64,000 nt of DNA. Source: Nitrososphaeraceae archaeon (GTDB taxonomy: Archaea; Thermoproteota; Nitrososphaeria; Nitrososphaerales; Nitrososphaeraceae). The DNA lies in the NCBI GenBank assembly GCA_031316115.1, contig JALDRC010000008.1, positions 62,001-126,000 on the forward strand. The letters run 5' to 3'. Shown here in pieces: positions 10,083 through 19,057 of the stretch; position 1 is the stretch's first letter, and the number at the start of each line of letters is the position of its first letter. Made by a program: the position numbers and the translations under genes. Below the pieces are notes generated by a model. The model saw only the letters and a program-made list of their open reading frames with translations. It was not told the DNA's origin and did no database searches.

Positions 10083-10382
10083 TTATTTAATTTTCCTGTT
10101 AATATCATCTATTATTCTTTTTTTTTCTAAGTTTAGTTCTTCAGTTGTTATTGGATTTGCTAGTAATATATCATTGTCAGTAACGTCTTTCTCAAGATTA
10201 AAATCCCTAGCCGTGAAAACGGCAGCATAAGGAGCGTTTTTTAAAATATTGTAAATTTCTTTATCTGTAGATGAAAAGCTCAATTGGAAATCTTTTAGTG
10301 GGATTATAGACCCATAATCATCGATATCTAACTCGGTAACATATACCTTATTATGGTTAACTGAGTTAACTTTTACCAACAT
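10083..10382 (-). CDS. Small conserved-looking protein, unknown function
   Basis: A 99-residue cytoplasmic protein, ATG start, with no membrane segment. It has an N-terminal beta-rich part with Asp/Tyr, a central Ala-Pro-Tyr-Ala-Ala-Val-Phe-Thr-Ala segment, and a charged helical C-terminus rich in Lys, Ile and Arg. I do not recognise a family. Codon use and an ATG start make it a believable gene. It lies alone between the Rieske gene and the aminotransferase, on the opposite strand to both. Confidence 0.5.
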   Translation of the reverse strand: MLVKVNSVNHNKVYVTELDIDDYGSIIPLKDFQLSFSSTDKEIYNILKNAPYAAVFTARDFNLEKDVTDNDILLANPITTEELNLEKKRIIDDINRKIK

Positions 10383-10766
10383 ATTATAATATAGAATAGA
10401 CTAATAATTACGTATTTCTACATATTACTAAAATCTTCTAATGATATTACTTAAAAGTACTCTTACAAAAAATGATTTCTCATTAATTTTGATGAAAAAT
10501 ATGATTTTATGATTATATAGATAATAATTATTAATAATTAGTTCTGCTTAAAATTTGAAAAAATATTATCGGTCTCTATATTTGTGGAACAAAGCCTCTA
10601 AAAGCAAGGATTTAGATTTTGAATCAACATAATATAGTCTGAATAATTAAATTGAATTGTGTTGGATATATGCAATTATTATAAAAATGGATAAATACTT
10701 ATTCAGATGTTTAAAGATAATATGAAATGAATAAAATTTATAACTTAATAAATTGGATCACAATTC
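10383..10766. other. AT-rich divergent intergenic region
   Basis: This 384-bp gap separates two divergent genes and presumably holds both promoters. I see no further gene or repeat. Confidence 0.4.
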
Positions 10767-11942
10767 ATGTCTGTTGATTGGGATGAATATCGAAATGATT
10801 TTCCAGTTATAAAAAACTGCACATATTTAAACAATGCAGCTATATCTCCGATCCCGAAAATAGTATATCATGAAGTAGTAAAATTTTACAATGAATCTCT
10901 CAACTATGGAGGCAAGAGATGGAATCAATGGGAAAAACAAATTGAACAGACTAGAGAACTATTTGCCAATTTTATAAATGCAACCAGTCCCAATGAAATA
11001 GCTTTTACTCACTCTACAAGTGAAGGAATGAATATTTTTTCACATATGCTTTCTTCTTATGGAATAGTTATATTAAATAAATTGGAGTTTCCCTCTTCGA
11101 ATTTACCATGGATTAACAGTAATTATAGAGGCAATATTAGATTTGTAAGATCTAGAAATAAGAATGAAATAAAAATTTGTGACATTGCTGAGCTAATAGA
11201 AAAAACGAATTCTACAAACCCTAAAAATCCAATCAAAACTATTGTTACTAGTCATGTTCAATATTCTACAGGATTTAAGCAGGATTTAGTTGAACTGTCC
11301 AAACTTTCAAAAAAATATGGGATCTTCCTGGTAATAAATGGAACTCAATCCGTTGGTGCGATGGATTTTAACGTCAATAAGTCAGGTATTGATTTTATGT
11401 GTATAAATGGGCATAAATGGATGTTATCGTCTTTTGGTATTGGAACCATCTATATTAAAAATACATATGTAAAACAAGGTGAAGTATTTATGCCAAAGTT
11501 CTTTAGTCAATCCGGGCAGAAAGACAAGAACCTTTATACAAATAACACAAGATTATGCTTTTCGAATACTGCTACAAGGTTTGAAATAGGCTCTCCACAT
11601 ATACCAAATATAATTGCTTTAAATGCAAGCTTAAGATATCTATCACAAATAGGAAGCAGTAAAATAGAAGAACGGATATTGAAGTTGACAGATTTTCTGA
11701 TTGAAAAACTCCAATCGATAAACCTAAAAATACTTTCACCAATTGCAGAAAAAAAAAACAGGTCAGGCATCATACTCTTTCAATCTAAAACTCATAATCC
11801 AATACAACTTACACGAATATTAGAGAAGAAATACAATATTATTGTCTCTGCAAGAGCTAATGGTATTCGTGTATCTCCTCATTTTTACAATAACGAAGAT
11901 GATATTAATAAGTTGGTTTCAGTATTGGACAGGATTTCCTAA
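10767..11942 (+). CDS. Class V aminotransferase-fold PLP enzyme with Asp-to-Asn change
   Basis: A 391-residue protein of the cysteine desulfurase / isopenicillin-epimerase-like fold. The N-terminus has Tyr-Leu-Asn-Asn-Ala-Ala, and the substrate loop has His-Ser-Thr-Ser-Glu-Gly at about 80-85. The PLP lysine is Lys217 in Gly-His-Lys-Trp-Met, followed by a Ser-Ser-Phe-Gly-Ile-Gly-Thr loop. The position that normally carries the Asp contacting the PLP ring nitrogen is Asn191 here (Val-Ile-Asn-Gly-Thr-Gln). No conserved desulfurase Cys loop is obvious near residue 330, so cysteine desulfurase activity is doubtful. Substrate unknown; it stands alone with no Fe-S assembly genes nearby. Confidence 0.75.
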   Translation: MSVDWDEYRNDFPVIKNCTYLNNAAISPIPKIVYHEVVKFYNESLNYGGKRWNQWEKQIEQTRELFANFINATSPNEIAFTHSTSEGMNIFSHMLSSYGIVILNKLEFPSSNLPWINSNYRGNIRFVRSRNKNEIKICDIAELIEKTNSTNPKNPIKTIVTSHVQYSTGFKQDLVELSKLSKKYGIFLVINGTQSVGAMDFNVNKSGIDFMCINGHKWMLSSFGIGTIYIKNTYVKQGEVFMPKFFSQSGQKDKNLYTNNTRLCFSNTATRFEIGSPHIPNIIALNASLRYLSQIGSSKIEERILKLTDFLIEKLQSINLKILSPIAEKKNRSGIILFQSKTHNPIQLTRILEKKYNIIVSARANGIRVSPHFYNNEDDINKLVSVLDRIS

Positions 11943-12175
11943 AATTATTTCAACGAAAATATTCAAAACTATCCATCTTATCAAATATCAAAATAAACTA
12001 TTTCAATAATCAAAAAAGCTAAAAAAATTTTACATCATAATATGTTTTTACTTGACTAATAATTGCAATTTTCGAATAAATATCTCAATTCCTTGACAAA
12101 AAACAGCTATTGAAAGTTTAAATTGAATCAAACTTACATAAACTTTTATATCAACATCAATATATTGTATATAAT

Positions 12176-12391
12176 ATGCCACATGTTGCAAAAATAATTG
12201 AGATAATTGGTAGTTCAGAAAAGGGATGGGAAGATGCAACCCAAGTTGCAATAGATGAGGCGAGAAAGACAATACATGGAATAACGGGTGTAGAAGTAGT
12301 AGATATGACTGCAAAAGTAGATCCAGATACAAATAGAATAAAATTATATCGTGTTTGTGTAAAAATTGCTTTTGGTATAGAACATCCTTAA
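12176..12391 (+). CDS. Dodecin
   Basis: 71 residues, the usual dodecin size. The beta-alpha-beta-beta pattern is clear: an N-terminal Val-x-Lys-Ile-Ile-Glu-Ile strand with Gly-Ser-Ser, the helix Trp-Glu-Asp-Ala-Thr-Gln-Val-Ala-Ile-Asp-Glu-Ala, then Ile-x-Gly-Ile-Thr-Gly-Val-Glu-Val-Val and two strands ending Val-Lys-Ile-Ala-Phe. Dodecins form hollow dodecamers that bind flavins or flavin precursors and buffer free flavin. It is a single gene with its own TATA-like region upstream. Confidence 0.9.
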   Translation: MPHVAKIIEIIGSSEKGWEDATQVAIDEARKTIHGITGVEVVDMTAKVDPDTNRIKLYRVCVKIAFGIEHP

Positions 12392-13187
12392 ATAATATTA
12401 CCCAATTTTTTTTATCTGTTTTGACTTTAAGGTTAATCATGTACCTTAAGATAATTTTTTATTTAATTTATTATGTTAAAGGTAAAAATTACAATAACTT
12501 CAGTAAAAATATTTCATAATTTTCTTACGAATTTGAGACAAATTCATTTAATCTGAGGTAGCATTTGTTCCTTTTATTAGTAGCTATTTTAGTATAATTA
12601 CTCAAGATATAGTGAAAAAATCATTTTGTATACATCAAAAAGGTCGAATAAAATATGTATAAATGAAAAAATTAGATACAATTAAAATAATTTTTTTATG
12701 CATAATACTGAACAATGTTAACATATTTTTTATTTATAATTGAAAGTATATAAAATCATGATCTAAAAACTTTTCTGCTTTGAAACATAGATTTTATTTT
12801 ATTATATAAAAGAACTTGAAAGATAAAAGTTAAAACTTTTATGATGAGACTTGGTAGATAACTAGTAGTAATGCTCTAATAACATATAATAAAATTTAGT
12901 CTTCAACATTTCATAATTGAATCAAATTAAATTTTATACTCTGAATCCAAGAATTCAAAATAAATTACTATTTAACATTAGAATCGAACTACCCTCAAAA
13001 ACACAGTATCTATCAAAGAGTCTTTGTTAAGCATCAACTCGAGATAGATATGGAATATAATATGAACTTTTGTTATGACAAGAATTTTAATGTATTCGAT
13101 TTACACATTACAGCAGATCAAAACCGTAAAGTACCTTGTTTATACTTTTTGGTACGAACATATAAATATTTTTTGTGTTCGTTAAAG
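12392..13187. other. Gene-free AT-rich stretch
   Basis: About 800 bp with no supportable gene. It contains several runs of A/T and nothing recognisable as RNA or repeat. Confidence 0.4.
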
Positions 13188-13367
13188 ATGATGAAAAGAA
13201 AAAAAGCGTTTCGTTTGGCATTGCTCTCCTCTTCCGAAAATTTCATAGATCCAAACATATTAACAACTACTAAAGATCCTTTTGATACCATAGTTAACGA
13301 TCTATCAACAAAATTAAAAAATAGAAGGTATAAAAAAAGAGAATATGTTAATAAAAATTTTAAATAA
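13188..13367 (+). CDS. Possible small basic protein
   Basis: From the tandem ATG at 13188/13191 a frame of 59 residues runs to 13367. It is very basic at both ends (Met-Met-Lys-Arg-Lys-Lys at the start, a Lys/Arg-rich tail) with a central acidic patch. The same frame continues upstream to 13050 but that part looks non-coding (Cys/Tyr/Phe-rich). A frame of similar length overlaps on the other strand, so the call is weak. Confidence 0.25.
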   Translation: MMKRKKAFRLALLSSSENFIDPNILTTTKDPFDTIVNDLSTKLKNRRYKKREYVNKNFK

Positions 13368-13745
13368 AAACTAAAATATTTTTTTTTATTATTCGTAGTA
13401 ATACTAGTAAAGAAATCACGATCTATTTTCTTAAGATTTTTATAAAAAATAATCTTATTTATCAAGTTTTCTGAGAAGTCTCCTTTCTACTCTATACCAA
13501 ATTAAAGAATCCTGTTGTTTTATCCTTATAATGAGCAAGTTTATAAAACGATACTTGCAAATCTTCATTGACATTTAAATAAATCGATGAAAACAATGGA
13601 TCGGTAATATTTCTAAAAATGATGTGATTATCCTATTTGTATATTAAAAATGATTACTAGTTCTAAAAAAAGACAGTAAAATAAATATTCAGTTATTTAT
13701 TTGTCTAGATTTTTGTTCCGATATCGTCTAACGCGATTTTCTTAA
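13368..13745. other. Intergenic, left border of the decayed element
   Basis: No gene seen. Coding-like sequence of the mobile-element remnant begins abruptly at about 13746, so a truncation junction probably lies at the right end of this stretch. Confidence 0.4.
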
Positions 13746-14111
13746 CCAATCTGTAAGTGCTACTACTGTCCAGCAGAGTTTGACACAACAGAAGAACACC
13801 TAAAACATTCAGTCAACAAACACCCTGGTAAACCTGCACAACCAACCAAAGCACTAATTGAACATATTAAAACCAAATGGATTTTTGAAGATAGTACTGC
13901 TAATCCTACAGATTACGAGAACCTTGAACCTAAAGGTAATCCATGGGAAGTAAATGATAGTATTGTAACAGTAGTAACACAACAGGAATATGATGATGGG
14001 GAAACGGTAACCCAACAAGAGTTAGATAGAGCAGACCAGGAGATACTGGACGACATTGAATATACTTATAGCGATACTATAGAAGAAGAAAGAGAAGATA
14101 CGGTAGCATAA
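13746..14111 (+). pseudogene. 5'-truncated C2H2 zinc-finger protein of an integrated element
   Basis: An open frame of 121 codons with no usable start codon, opening directly after a stop. It begins with a C2H2 finger (Cys-Tyr-Tyr-Cys-Pro ... His-Leu-Lys-His ... His-Pro-Gly) and ends in a very acidic tail. The high GC of third positions and acidic makeup differ from surrounding intergenic DNA. The N-terminus looks lost, so I call it a truncated gene. It sits 13 bp before a primase-like gene, and the two together look like the remains of an archaeal plasmid or viral replication module. Confidence 0.6.
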
Positions 14112-14124
14112 CAAAAGAAAGAAA

Positions 14125-15196
14125 ATGGCTTTTAATCAACAAACCTGTAAAACATACCATTACGGAAATAGAAGCAGGTTTAGATTTCATACTGGAACAT
14201 TTTGACCAAAGTAGGTTATTTCCAAGGACCATAATGACTAGGAAATTAGGCTATCAGAAAGAGGTATTTTCAAGGGAGGAAACCCTAAAGTATTTCCAAG
14301 AATCGGATTATTTGGATTGCAGAATTAATGCTTTTCCCTCTTTTACAGAATACAAAGGAATACAGAGATACCCACCTGATCTTTTATTTGTGGATCTTGA
14401 TATATCTACAATTCCTCCCTTACATGAAGATTTGATAAATACTCTTAGAACTATAAAACTAACTTTTGATAGTAGTAAAGAAGTTAAACCAACTGTCATA
14501 ATGTCTGGAAATGGGTTTCATATCTTGCAACCCATATTTTGTCCAGAAGTATTAGAAAACATAAAAGAATTCCAAGAATATGATAATCCTTCTGAGGAAT
14601 TATTAAGATTTGCCAAACAAGAGTTATCTAATGATAAGGCAGATAAAAATAATCATCCTTCCTTCAAGTCATGTTTACTTAGGATTCCAGGTTCAATAAA
14701 TTCTAAAAATGGTAAAGTTGTAAAGATAGTACAGAAATGGAATTGGTATAGACCTCCAGCCTACAACTTATTAGTAGAATTCAAGCGATATTTACGCAAG
14801 AAAAAAGTAGATGATATGATTTCCGCAAGATATAAAACACAAGAATCCAATTTGAATAATATCAATCCAGAAAATTACCAATGGATAGAAAAATTATTAG
14901 AAACAGGAATTGAAGACTGCAGAAAGTTAACTTTGGATTTAATCTTAGCACCCTATCTTGTTCATATAAAGAAATTTACTGATAAGAAATCCACTGAAAC
15001 AATTAGTGAATGGCTCGTCAAGTGCAACAATGTTAGAAGATTGGACAACAATAAAAGTTTCAATGATAGAATAGATTATGCTCTAAAATCAACACTAAAG
15101 AAGCAAATACCTCCAATGTCTCCAACTACAATAAAATCAGAGAGCAGATATCAGAACTTGTATAGAATGCTTAAAGACAAGGGAGTTTTAACCTAG
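14125..15196 (+). pseudogene. AEP (primase-polymerase) superfamily protein, frameshifted near the start
   Basis: From ATG 14234 the frame gives 320 residues, but coding-like sequence extends upstream to ATG 14125. The two parts are joined if one T is removed from the TTTT run right after the second codon (about 14130-14133). The protein shows the archaeo-eukaryotic primase signature: an Asp-x-Asp motif in Leu-Phe-Val-Asp-Leu-Asp (about residue 55 from ATG 14234), a Ser-Gly-Asn-Gly-Phe-His motif about 40 residues later, and a downstream Arg-Ile-Pro-Gly-Ser-Ile-Asn-Ser-Lys segment. Such proteins prime replication of plasmids, viruses and integrated elements. The catalytic core looks intact; the start region does not. 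If the extra T is a sequencing error, the gene may be whole. Confidence 0.65.
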
Positions 15197-15337
15197 CGAA
15201 ATGACTAATGACGACAACGACGATCCAGATAAGAAGAAGGAAGAATAACCATTTACAAGAAAACAAGTAGAGGAAGAGTTAACCACGTTCTCACATGGTT
15301 AAATAAAACTTATGGAAAGTATTATGAGCATCAAGGA

Positions 15338-15373
15338 CTTGAGGAGAGTTTCTGCGATATATCTGCTCTCAAG
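15338..15373. repeat. Inverted repeat (hairpin)
   Basis: CTTGAGGAGAG and CTCTCAAG flank a loop of about 17 bases; one bulged G interrupts the left arm. The flanks (GGA ... TCC) extend the pairing. It may be a structured RNA or a remnant of the element's origin or terminus. Confidence 0.45.
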
Positions 15374-15422
15374 ATCCAAGATATGGTATCGACCAGAAAT
15401 GAAATACCCCCGATTGCTCATT

Positions 15423-15490
15423 TCAGCCTATATACCCTTAACCTACTAGAAAGGCCCACCTCAATCCCTTTCTGGGTGGATATGGGCTGA
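15423..15490. repeat. Nested inverted repeat
   Basis: Outer arms TCAGCCTATATACCC and GGGTGGATATGGGCTGA pair with two mismatches. Inside, AGAAAGG pairs with CCTTTCT. The nested arrangement and the GC-richness, against an AT-rich background, make it stand out. A run of T/A follows on the right. It could be a terminator, small RNA, or attachment/origin structure. Confidence 0.5.
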
Positions 15491-15579
15491 TATTATTATT
15501 GTATTGTAGTAAAATTTCTATGGAAACTATTAATTTTATTTTGAACAAGAATAAATATTATTAAGATTAGTACAGTTCT

Positions 15580-15807
15580 ATGAATAAATCAAAACTACAA
15601 GGAACAATGTTGTCTGCGATACTAGTAGCATCTTCACTTTTGTTTGTATCTTGGATTTCAGAACATAATGCTGAGGCAGATATTATCTGTCCTCCTACAT
15701 GTGATGAAGCAAAACAACATCTAGACGAAGCCAAGAAATCTCTAGATGCAGGAGACACAGAGGGTGCTAAAACACATATAGATAAAGCAAGAGAATCAAT
15801 TAAGTAA
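15580..15807 (+). CDS. Small exported helical-hairpin protein
   Basis: 75 residues with a signal-like hydrophobic segment (about 9-24) and a mature part of about 40 residues. The mature part holds a Cys-Pro-Pro-Thr-Cys motif and then two amphipathic helices separated by Ala-Gly-Asp-Thr-Glu. The helices resemble a tetratricopeptide-like or anti-parallel hairpin unit. Similar layout occurs at 1691-1960. Function unknown. The two Cys could form a disulphide or bind a metal outside the cell. Confidence 0.65.
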   Translation: MNKSKLQGTMLSAILVASSLLFVSWISEHNAEADIICPPTCDEAKQHLDEAKKSLDAGDTEGAKTHIDKARESIK

Positions 15808-15940
15808 CTCTACCAAATACACTTCTATATTTTTTATTAATAAATTTAGAATTACTGTTTTGCTGGACAATTAAAAAATAGAGAGGTTGTTGGATTTATC
15901 TTACAGAATTTTTATTTATTTTAAATATATTGTTTTTGTC

Positions 15941-16661
15941 GGCTCTGTTAATTTAATCAGAAACAGCTATAGCTAAGAATATTCAATTTATCATATGAAT
16001 CAAATCAAATTTGAAAGAAACAGAACATTTACGTGTATAGTAATGTATTCTTTGTATTTGTACTTTCTTGGATTGAGTTTACGTAATACGTCTAAAGCAT
16101 TAGTAATATTTAGAGATGAAAAGCGAAGTCATGTTTCTGTTTGGAATTGGATACAAAGATTTGGTTCTTGTCAGATCTACAAAAGAAAAAGAGTAACGGC
16201 TTTTATTATAGATGAAACAATTATTCAGATTGGTAACAAGCATTATTGGTTATGCGTTTGTATTGAACCAGTACATAACACTGTGCTTGGAATCTATATC
16301 TCTGAAGATAGAAACATGCTTGTAGCTGAAAAATTCATCAGATCTCTTGTATCAATATATGGAAAACATACCATCTATACAGATGTTGGTACCTGGTATA
16401 GTGAAGCATGCAATGTAATTGGATTAAAACACTATTTGCATTCTTCAATAGAGAAAAGTTTGATGGAAAGATTAAATCAGTACCTGAAAGATCGTATAGA
16501 AAGTTATGATGATTACTATCCATGTAGACAAGAGGAATGTAATTTATTTCATGTTCATAACTGGATACAATTCTTTGTATCTATGTATAATGATACTATA
16601 GCAAACAATAATCATTTTGAGTTAGAAAAGGAGGTGAATATTATCTTAAATTAACAGAGCC
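15941..16661 (+). mobile_element. IS6-like element, copy 2 (complete, 721 bp)
   Basis: Left end GGCTCTGTTAATTTAA and right end its inverse (TTAAATTAACAGAGCC) bound an intact transposase gene. No matching 8-bp duplication flanks it: the left flank is TTTTTGTC and the right is TAAAAATC. It is followed directly by a fragment of another copy, so the junction probably arose by recombination or deletion between copies rather than by simple insertion. Confidence 0.85.
15995..16654 (+). CDS. IS6-like DDE transposase (copy 2)
   Basis: 219 residues, the typical size for this compact transposase type. The probable catalytic triad is Asp in Ile-Ile-Asp-Glu-Thr, Asp in Tyr-Thr-Asp-Val-Gly-Thr-Trp-Tyr, and Glu in Leu-Met-Glu-Arg-Leu-Asn-Gln-Tyr. 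An N-terminal HTH-like stretch (Val-Ser-Val-Trp-Asn-Trp) precedes it. The residue after the second Asp is Val here, while the other intact copies have Gly, so this copy may be impaired. The stop lies inside the right terminal repeat. Confidence 0.85.
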   Translation: MNQIKFERNRTFTCIVMYSLYLYFLGLSLRNTSKALVIFRDEKRSHVSVWNWIQRFGSCQIYKRKRVTAFIIDETIIQIGNKHYWLCVCIEPVHNTVLGIYISEDRNMLVAEKFIRSLVSIYGKHTIYTDVGTWYSEACNVIGLKHYLHSSIEKSLMERLNQYLKDRIESYDDYYPCRQEECNLFHVHNWIQFFVSMYNDTIANNNHFELEKEVNIILN

Positions 16662-16994
16662 TAAAAATCCCTCAGATCATTAGTTGCAGAATATGGAAAA
16701 CATACAGTCTATACAGATGAGGGTACCTGGTATAATGAAGCCTGTAACATAATTGGATTAAAACACTATCCACACTTATTCAGAAAAGTTTGATGGAAAG
16801 AGTAAACCAGTATTTGGAAGATAGAATAGAAAGTTTTGATGACTATTATCCTTGTATCAAAGAAGAAGAATGTAATCTATTTCAAGTGTATAACTGGATA
16901 CAATTCTTTGTTTCTATGTACAATGATATGATAGTAAATAATAATCATGATTTTTTATTAAAGGAGGTGAATATTATCTTAAATTAACACAGCC
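16662..16994 (+). mobile_element. IS6-like element, copy 3 (3' fragment)
   Basis: Only the distal part of the transposase gene and the right end remain. Homology starts near 16670 and the end GGCTGTG-type repeat finishes at 16994. The frame is broken at 16755-16790 by a short lesion. That same lesion (ACTATCCACACTTATTCAG) is present in the copy at 37064-37780 and absent from the intact copies, so the two share ancestry. The fragment abuts copy 2. Confidence 0.8.
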
Positions 16995-17753
16995 TTAAAT
17001 GGGCTTATAATGATATCGGACTTTTCCGTTCGACACTTGAAATAACTAAAATCGCAGATATCAAATCAAACGATATAGTGTTGGATTTGGGTTGTGGAAC
17101 AGGAGCTGTTTCCAAAAAAATATTGGAAAAATTAGGAAAAGAGGAAAAATAGTAACCATAGATATTTCACGTGAGGCTTTAAATATAGCTAAAAAAGAGA
17201 TTCAAAAACCAAAATGCCTATTTTCTAGAAATGGATTTAGAAAGGGTTGCTTTTTCGATAAATTTTACAAAGGTTTTTTGTCAGTTTGCGTTAATGTTTT
17301 TGCCTTTTCCGGAGATATCCCTTAAGACAATAAACGAATTGATGACAAAAAAAGGGAAAATATTGATATCAGTACATGGAAAACCAGAAGAAGTTCCTTA
17401 TTTTAGATGCATAATGAATAGCATTATAAAATTTTTTCCTAATATCTTCCCCTCAGGATCTCCTTCAGTACATGCCTTAGGAAATCGTGAAAAATTAAAG
17501 AATTTTTTGGAAAGCGCAGGATTTCAAACTGTTCATATCTTTGAATATGATTTCACTTATGCGACTTTGTCTTTAAGATTATTGGAGTAATTATATGCAA
17601 GTCACAGCTAATTCAATAAAACAAATAATACAAAAAGACTATAACTTATTTCTACAAATAAAAGAAGATGCCAAAAAAAATTCTCAAAAGTTCATCAAAA
17701 GAGGAAATTTAATCTTCCCTTGGAAAGTTTATATAGCTTCTGCGAAAAAATAA
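16995..17753 (+). pseudogene. SAM-dependent methyltransferase, decayed
   Basis: Homology to a class I methyltransferase can be read across several frames. It starts in mid-domain at the IS end. The SAM-binding loop Asp-Leu-Gly-Cys-Gly-Thr-Gly is at about 17083-17103, and a frameshift follows near 17140. A Val-Thr-Ile-Asp-Ile-Ser motif sits near 17154, then a second shift near 17225, a Leu-Met-Phe-Leu-Pro-Phe-Pro segment and a C-terminal part to about 17590. A further shift leads to a 52-codon tail (ATG 17595) ending Phe-Pro-Trp-Lys-Val-Tyr-Ile-Ala-Ser-Ala-Lys-Lys. The 5' end was removed with the IS insertion. It cannot encode a working enzyme as written. Confidence 0.7.
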
Positions 17754-17812
17754 CACAATTCTCGATTAGTTAATTAAGCACATAACTATCACTATGGTTA
17801 ATTATGTGTATT

Positions 17813-18406
17813 TCAATTATCAATTTTTATAGCATAGAGCTTACAAATTTCTTGATGTACAACTGCTATACTTCTTTGACCATCAATAATATGCCAACCA
17901 AATTTTTTAGACAATTCCCGATAATTTTTCTCAACTTTGGTTAGCAATTCTATATTCTCTTCAAAAAGATCTCTATTATTCATTACTCTTTCCTTGGATA
18001 CATTTGGATTTATCTCTAATACTATTACCAATTCTTCCTTTGGCAATCCCCGGTCTAGATTGATCAACCAATCCAGATCTAATCCGCTAGAGATACCATA
18101 CACCAAGTTAGATTGATAATAACGATTCATAATAATTGTAGTACCAGAACTCAGAATATTTTCTATTTCCTCTTTTTTTTCCCATCTGTTAGCGGATAAT
18201 AATATATGCTGCACTTCCTTAGGAAATCTATTTTTTTGATGTAAAAACTTTTTTATTTCTTTTCCAAGAATGGAGTTATAATCGGGAAATTCCATCCTGA
18301 CACAACTTTTGCCCCGGTTCTTTACAAATTCTTGCAATAATTTACACTGAGTACCTTTTCCTGCCTTATCCATTCCTTCAAATACAATTAAATGACCTTT
18401 ATCCAA
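17813..18406 (-). CDS. tmk: Thymidylate kinase
   Basis: 197 residues. The P-loop reads Phe-Glu-Gly-Met-Asp-Lys-Ala-Gly-Lys-Gly-Thr-Gln at residues 9-20, and a Glu-Phe-Pro-Asp-Tyr follows near 39-43 as in dTMP kinases. Arg-Trp-Glu-Lys (about 73-76) and Asn-Arg-Tyr-Tyr-Gln-Ser-Asn (about 95-101) match the DR(Y/F) region, with Asn in place of the usual Asp. The enzyme phosphorylates dTMP to dTDP for DNA synthesis. Start is TTG at 18406; no ATG lies before the P-loop. Single gene, convergent with the methyltransferase remnant. Confidence 0.9.
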   Translation of the reverse strand: MDKGHLIVFEGMDKAGKGTQCKLLQEFVKNRGKSCVRMEFPDYNSILGKEIKKFLHQKNRFPKEVQHILLSANRWEKKEEIENILSSGTTIIMNRYYQSNLVYGISSGLDLDWLINLDRGLPKEELVIVLEINPNVSKERVMNNRDLFEENIELLTKVEKNYRELSKKFGWHIIDGQRSIAVVHQEICKLYAIKIDN

Positions 18407-18653
18407 AAATAATACAATTGATTTGATTATTTAATATATTATCTTTATCTAAAAGAAATATAAATATGAATTTGTAAATATTCGCTTCCGAATTCTTTTT
18501 CAGAACCTTAATTTATAAATATTAAACTGTGTTAGATTGTTCGTAGTTATAAGGTGAATTAAAATTTTTAATCTTTGGAAAAAAAAGATCGAACACTGCT
18601 CTATTTGTAAAAAAGAGTTAAGGCATAAATATAAACCTGCAAAAAATTGGGAA

Positions 18654-19010
18654 ATGGAGGGATTATTATGCGGTGATTGTTATACATTGAAGACAGAGGA
18701 ATTCTTTCAAAAAGAACAGGAAGAAAAAGTCAGGCAAGAAAAAGAAGCGAATACTTGTACGATATGTAATTCGAGCGTTGATTCTGATTCGGAAAAATTT
18801 AAACCCAAGTGGCAATGGAATATAGATAAAAATATTATCCTATGCAAAAAATGTTACGGGAAAAAAGAAATTGAATTTGAAAAAGAAAGAAATTATTGTG
18901 CAATATGTAATGGAACTCTTAACTTCTTCAGATATAATCCTAAACCAAAATGGAATATTAAAGGTCAATTGTGTAGAAAATGCTGGGATCGAAGAAATGG
19001 AATGAAATAA
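18654..19010 (+). CDS. Multi-module zinc-ribbon protein (5' end probably frameshifted)
   Basis: As read from ATG 18654 the protein has 118 residues with Cys-x-x-Cys pairs at the start (Cys-Gly-Asp-Cys), then Cys-Thr-Ile-Cys ... Cys-Lys-Lys-Cys and Cys-Ala-Ile-Cys ... Cys-Arg-Lys-Cys. The first pair lacks a partner. That partner, His-Cys-Ser-Ile-Cys, is encoded immediately upstream in the same frame (about 18597-18610), but the frame has no normal start. Removing one A from the A8 run at 18579-18586 would join it to TTG 18575, giving three complete Cys4 modules. It looks like a nucleic-acid or protein-binding zinc protein; no enzyme motif is seen. Confidence 0.6.
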   Translation: MEGLLCGDCYTLKTEEFFQKEQEEKVRQEKEANTCTICNSSVDSDSEKFKPKWQWNIDKNIILCKKCYGKKEIEFEKERNYCAICNGTLNFFRYNPKPKWNIKGQLCRKCWDRRNGMK

Positions 19011-19057
19011 CATATATTATAAATCCTTTTAATTGACAATATTTCAAACATTCTTGA

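Larger units (their letters stand above)
15197..15579 (+). other. Tail of the element: acidic mini-frame and hairpins
   Basis: An ATG at 15201 opens a 15-codon, Asp/Lys/Glu-only frame. After its stop the same frame continues with plausible protein (Arg-Lys-Gln-Val-Glu-Glu-Glu-Leu) to another stop, suggesting a decayed gene. Two inverted repeats follow (15338-15373 and 15423-15490). The stretch probably marks the right side of the integrated-element remnant. Confidence 0.4.

Noticed and set aside
13118-13465. 115-codon minus-strand frame rich in Phe, Leu and Lys
   Set aside because: Overlaps the weak plus-strand frame at 13188 and looks like its reverse complement; neither is well supported, the plus one slightly better.
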